From Peptoniphilus_A sp022767005 (GTDB lineage: Bacteria > Bacillota > Clostridia > Tissierellales > Peptoniphilaceae): a DNA stretch of 64,000 nt. Every line of letters starts with the position of its first letter. The first letter of the stretch is position 1. The position numbers and the translations under genes are program-made. Positions 61,219 through 64,000 of the stretch are shown here, one piece after another. The notes under the pieces are model-generated. The model did not search any database and had not been told where the DNA came from. It worked only from the letters and a program-made list of their open reading frames with translations. The stretch is taken from positions 1 to 64,000 of the forward strand of contig NZ_JBNPOJ010000003.1 of the NCBI RefSeq assembly GCF_050315115.1, read 5' to 3'.

Positions 61219-62820
61219 CTAAAAAGCAAAAATATTGGAGTCCGTCCTTTTTTCTGTTCCACCAATATATACATCATCTTTTTTCAAAATAATTTGTCCA
61301 CGACCCATGTCTTTAAAATCGCTTACTACATTCACATCATGTCCTAGTTTCTTTAGACCATCAATTATATCACTATCAAAGTCGCATTCAACATCAATTT
61401 TTTTATCATTAATCCACATAATTCTCGGTGCATCAAGTGCAGCTTGTGGATTTAAGTCAAAATCAATCATATTCATAAGAACTTGTACATGAGCTTGTGG
61501 CTGCATAAAAGCTCCCATTATCCCAAAAGCTCCAAGAGCTTTACCATCCTTTGTCAAAAATCCTGGAATAATTGTATGATAAGGAAGCTTTCCTCCTTCA
61601 AGAGAATTTGCAAGTCCTTCTTCAAAATAAAAATTTTCCAGGCGATTATTTAGTGCAATGCCAGTTTTTGGCACAACTATTCCTGAACCAAAGTCCGAAT
61701 AATTTGACTGAATCATGGAGACCATGTTTCCAAATTTATCCGCAGTTGCAAAATATACTGTATCCGATGATTTTATTGCATAGGATTTTGGCAAAATTGC
61801 AAAATCTTCTATATCCTTTCGCCTTTTTCCTGCATATTCATCTGATAAAAGCTCTTCTATTTTTATCTTCATAAAATCTTTATCTGCCACAAAAGTTTTT
61901 GCATCAGTTAAAGATATCTTTATAGCCTCAATAATTTTGTGAATAGTTGACACATCACTTCTATCTTTTATTTCCATTTTACTTAAAATATTTAGTGCCA
62001 TTAAAACAGAAATTCCATGACCATTTGGAGGTATCTCCCATACATCTATTCCCCTGTAATTTGTTGAAATTGGATCCACATATTTAGGCTCAAAATTTTT
62101 TAAGTCCTCTGCACTTAAAAAACCTCCAAGCCTTTCTACTTCTTTTGAAATTTTTTCCGCAATACTTCCCCTATAAAAAGAATCTCCCTTTGTGTCACGG
62201 ATTTCTCTTAAAGTCTCTGCCATTTCTGGACATTTAAAAACTTCTCCAGCCCTTGGCGCTCTTTTATCAATCGTAAAAGTTTTAAAAAATTCCTTGAACT
62301 CATCTCTATCTAATTTTTTATATTTTTCTACGCTTTCTTTCCAAAGCTTTGCAATTTGTGGAGTTACTGCAAATCCCTCTTCCGCATAAGAAATTCCAGG
62401 TTCAAAAATTTTTTCAATTGGCATTGTTGCAAAGTCACTATAAAGTTTCATTGCTCCGCCAATTAGTCCCGGTGTGTTAATTACATTTACACCACAGTTT
62501 GGCATCTTGCTATGTCCTTTATTTTTCAACGCATTAATAGAAATACTCTTTGGACTTCTACCACTTGCATTCATTGCATAAAGTTTCCCTTCAAAGTAAA
62601 TAATTGCAAACATATCAGAACCAAGACCATTTCCAGTTGGTTCAACAACTGGTAGCGTCATGGAAATTGCTAAAGCAGCATCAATTGCATTCCCACCATC
62701 AAGTAAAATTTTTGCGCCTGCACTTGTTGCATAGGGAGATGATGTAGCAACCATTCCATTTTTCCCAAAAATCACTCTTCTCGTTGAAGGGTGAGGATAA
62801 TCATTATAATCAAAATTCAT
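61219..62820 (-). CDS. Gamma-glutamyltransferase family protein, leaderless
   Basis: A 533-residue Ntn hydrolase of the gamma-glutamyltranspeptidase/acylase family. It has DGGNAIDAALAISM, PTGNGLGSDMFAI, and a probable nucleophile T354 in SSDTVYFATADKFGN, followed by the small-subunit sequence PKTGIALNNR. Cleavage before T354 would yield the usual two subunits. There is no signal peptide, so it may be cytoplasmic. The substrate (glutathione, gamma-Glu peptides or poly-gamma-Glu) is unknown. Confidence 0.88.
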   Translation of the reverse strand: MNFDYNDYPHPSTRRVIFGKNGMVATSSPYATSAGAKILLDGGNAIDAALAISMTLPVVEPTGNGLGSDMFAIIYFEGKLYAMNASGRSPKSISINALKNKGHSKMPNCGVNVINTPGLIGGAMKLYSDFATMPIEKIFEPGISYAEEGFAVTPQIAKLWKESVEKYKKLDRDEFKEFFKTFTIDKRAPRAGEVFKCPEMAETLREIRDTKGDSFYRGSIAEKISKEVERLGGFLSAEDLKNFEPKYVDPISTNYRGIDVWEIPPNGHGISVLMALNILSKMEIKDRSDVSTIHKIIEAIKISLTDAKTFVADKDFMKIKIEELLSDEYAGKRRKDIEDFAILPKSYAIKSSDTVYFATADKFGNMVSMIQSNYSDFGSGIVVPKTGIALNNRLENFYFEEGLANSLEGGKLPYHTIIPGFLTKDGKALGAFGIMGAFMQPQAHVQVLMNMIDFDLNPQAALDAPRIMWINDKKIDVECDFDSDIIDGLKKLGHDVNVVSDFKDMGRGQIILKKDDVYIGGTEKRTDSNIFAF

Positions 62821-62952
62821 TTTTTTACCTCAAATATTCTATAACAAATAAAATTTGTAGCTTCCAACTTATATTATTTAACTAAAGATAATTCTATAAT
62901 TAATCGTAAAATAATTCAACTTTTACATATTTACAAAAGAATAAATAATTAA

Positions 62953-63004
62953 TAAAAAAAGTGATGAACAAAATAGAATTCTATTTTGCAACATCACTTT
63001 TAAT
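62953..63004 (-). terminator. Terminator of the NhaC/YuiF-like gene
   Basis: Stem AAAAGTGATG/CATCACTTTT enclosing a second stem AAAATAGAA/TTCTATTTT, followed by T residues on the minus strand. Confidence 0.88.
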
Positions 63005-63050
63005 CTTTAATAGTTAATAATAAGGAAGTTAATTCCCTAAAAATTTAATT

Positions 63051-64000
63051 TTATGATAGTACTACTGCGCCAATAACTCCGCCAATAACTAGGAATATGT
63101 CAAAGGCTATAAATGTTGGAACGCAAGTGTCCCAAATGTGATCATGTTGACCATCCGCATTAAGTCCTGAAGTAGGTCCCATAGTTGAATCTGAAGCTGG
63201 TGAACCTGCATCTCCAAGAGCTGCCGCTATACCTATTAATAAAATAATAGCTGCCTTACTAAATCCTAATTGTTGTGCTAATGGAACATAAATTGCAGCA
63301 ACTACAGGAATAGTTCCAAAGGAAGTACCTATTCCCATTGTAATTACAAGACCAATTGCTAAAAGAACAATTGCTGAAACTACAAGAGATGCACCATCCA
63401 TTAGTGCAGCTGTATCATTTACCAAGTGAACTACTGCGCCTGATGTATTAAGAACATTTGCATATCCACCTGCAATTAACATTACAAAAGCAATAAATGC
63501 CATTAAATCAAGTCCACCATCGACCATTTCGTCAATCTCTTTCCATTTAATAGAACGAGTGATTAGCAAGAAAATAATACCAACTAAAGCTGAGAATGGT
63601 AAACTTTTAGTTATGATTTGTGCAATAAGCATTGCAAGAGCTGCTACAAGAGCACCCCAAGCTTGCGGTGTCATGTGAACTTCTGCATCTAGCGGAACAA
63701 CACCTGGGATTTCTACGTCTTTATATTCTCTGTCCTTTCCATAGAGAACAAATACAACAAAGATTAAACCAATTAACATGGAAAGTCCACCAATCCACAT
63801 TACCTTTTGTGTGTCTGCCACAGTTGTAGGCATGCCTGCATCTGTCATATTTGACGCGATGATTTTGTGGAATATAAGTCCGAATCCTGCTGGGATAGAA
63901 ATATAAGGTGCTTTTAATCCAAAGCAAAGAGCTGAGGCAACAGCACGTCTATCAATCTTTAACTTATTCATAAGTCCTAGAAGTGGTGGAATTAGAATAG
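63051..64000 (-). CDS. NhaC/YuiF-like Na+/H+ antiporter or amino-acid transporter (N-terminus outside window)
   Basis: The C-terminal part of a polytopic transporter: at least eight helices in about 316 residues. Markers are IGTSFGTIPVVAAIYVP, LGDAGSPASDSTMGPTSGLN and the following DHIWDTCVPTF, which fit the Na_H_antiport_2/3 (YuiF, NhaC-like) group sometimes linked to histidine transport. The frame is open through 64000 (LIPPLLGLMNK before the internal Met at 63971), so the gene is cut by the window edge. Confidence 0.8.
   Translation of the reverse strand, partial: ILIPPLLGLMNKLKIDRRAVASALCFGLKAPYISIPAGFGLIFHKIIASNMTDAGMPTTVADTQKVMWIGGLSMLIGLIFVVFVLYGKDREYKDVEIPGVVPLDAEVHMTPQAWGALVAALAMLIAQIITKSLPFSALVGIIFLLITRSIKWKEIDEMVDGGLDLMAFIAFVMLIAGGYANVLNTSGAVVHLVNDTAALMDGASLVVSAIVLLAIGLVITMGIGTSFGTIPVVAAIYVPLAQQLGFSKAAIILLIGIAAALGDAGSPASDSTMGPTSGLNADGQHDHIWDTCVPTFIAFDIFLVIGGVIGAVVLS

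Noticed and set aside
1..64000. CRISPR arrays, rRNA genes, prophage
   Set aside because: No regularly spaced repeats, rRNA sequence or phage structural genes were found; the amidase and YvrJ gene alone do not make a prophage.

Overview
The window reads as chromosome from a low-GC (by eye about 30% G+C), strictly fermentative Gram-positive anaerobe. The gene content fits Firmicutes of the Tissierellia/Peptoniphilaceae type (Peptoniphilus-like): [FeFe]-hydrogenase maturation genes, a V/A-type ATPase, a histidine-degradation block, ThyX instead of ThyA, an SLH-domain surface protein and Firmicute-style operons (tmk-darA-holB-ricT, veg-ispE, cysS-mrnC-thyX-rlmB-yacP). The genus is inference. Nearly all genes lie on the minus strand; the plus-strand exceptions are a DUF2207-like protein, an orphan antitoxin, a tRNA-Ser/SRP RNA pair, mnmA with the L25 gene, and an AspT/YidE-like transporter. 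No rRNA, CRISPR array, prophage or complete IS element is visible.

Layout. 1-3652: hydE-hydG-hydF (hydF runs off the left edge). 3843-5767: trxB and a divergent DUF2207-like membrane protein. 5863-7661: a five-gene cassette coding for an alternative sigma-70 factor, a leaderless amidase, a DUF1659 protein, a DUF2922 protein and a YvrJ-family mini membrane protein, led by a consensus vegetative promoter. 7878-8126: orphan RelB/DinJ-like antitoxin. 8280-11007: SLH surface-protein gene with a long structured leader. 11307-13993: ferritin and a membrane-anchored alpha/beta hydrolase. 14020-18421: ricT, holB, two c-di-AMP receptor paralogues, tmk and an Orn/Lys/Arg-decarboxylase-family gene. 18474-21874: birA, tRNA-Ser and SRP RNA, a glutamate-racemase-like protein without catalytic cysteines, ispE, veg. 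22186-25345: mnmA, L25/Ctc, a HAD phosphatase and a truncated bioA. 25656-28938: YtrA-type repressor/ABC operon and the AspT/YidE-like transporter.

29025-37425 is a complete nine-gene V-type ATPase operon. 37833-40601 is a ferrous-iron operon (feoA-feoA-feoB-Cys-rich protein) with a Fur-box-like palindrome in its promoter. 40987-46347 carries a zinc-ribbon/SH3b protein, yacP, rlmB, thyX, mrnC, cysS and a Nudix hydrolase. 46544-52709 is the histidine/one-carbon block hutH-ftcD-fhs-fchA-mutL, followed on its upstream side by an amino-acid ABC transporter (53159-55466) that could feed it. 55576-64000 holds an L,D-transpeptidase, uvrA, uvrB, a gamma-glutamyltransferase-family enzyme and the C-terminal part of an NhaC/YuiF-like transporter that leaves the window.

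How it fits together: histidine is deaminated and its formimino carbon moved through tetrahydrofolate to formate with ATP gain. Reducing equivalents may be vented through [FeFe] hydrogenase, whose structural genes are not here. The V-type ATPase couples ATP to an ion gradient. Feo and ferritin supply and store the iron these enzymes need. The best candidate for an undescribed system is the sigma/amidase/DUF1659/DUF2922/YvrJ cassette. Second-tier oddities are the SRP RNA with a changed helix-8 tetraloop, the racemase-like pseudoenzyme, the tandem c-di-AMP receptors and the switch-like leader of the surface-protein mRNA.
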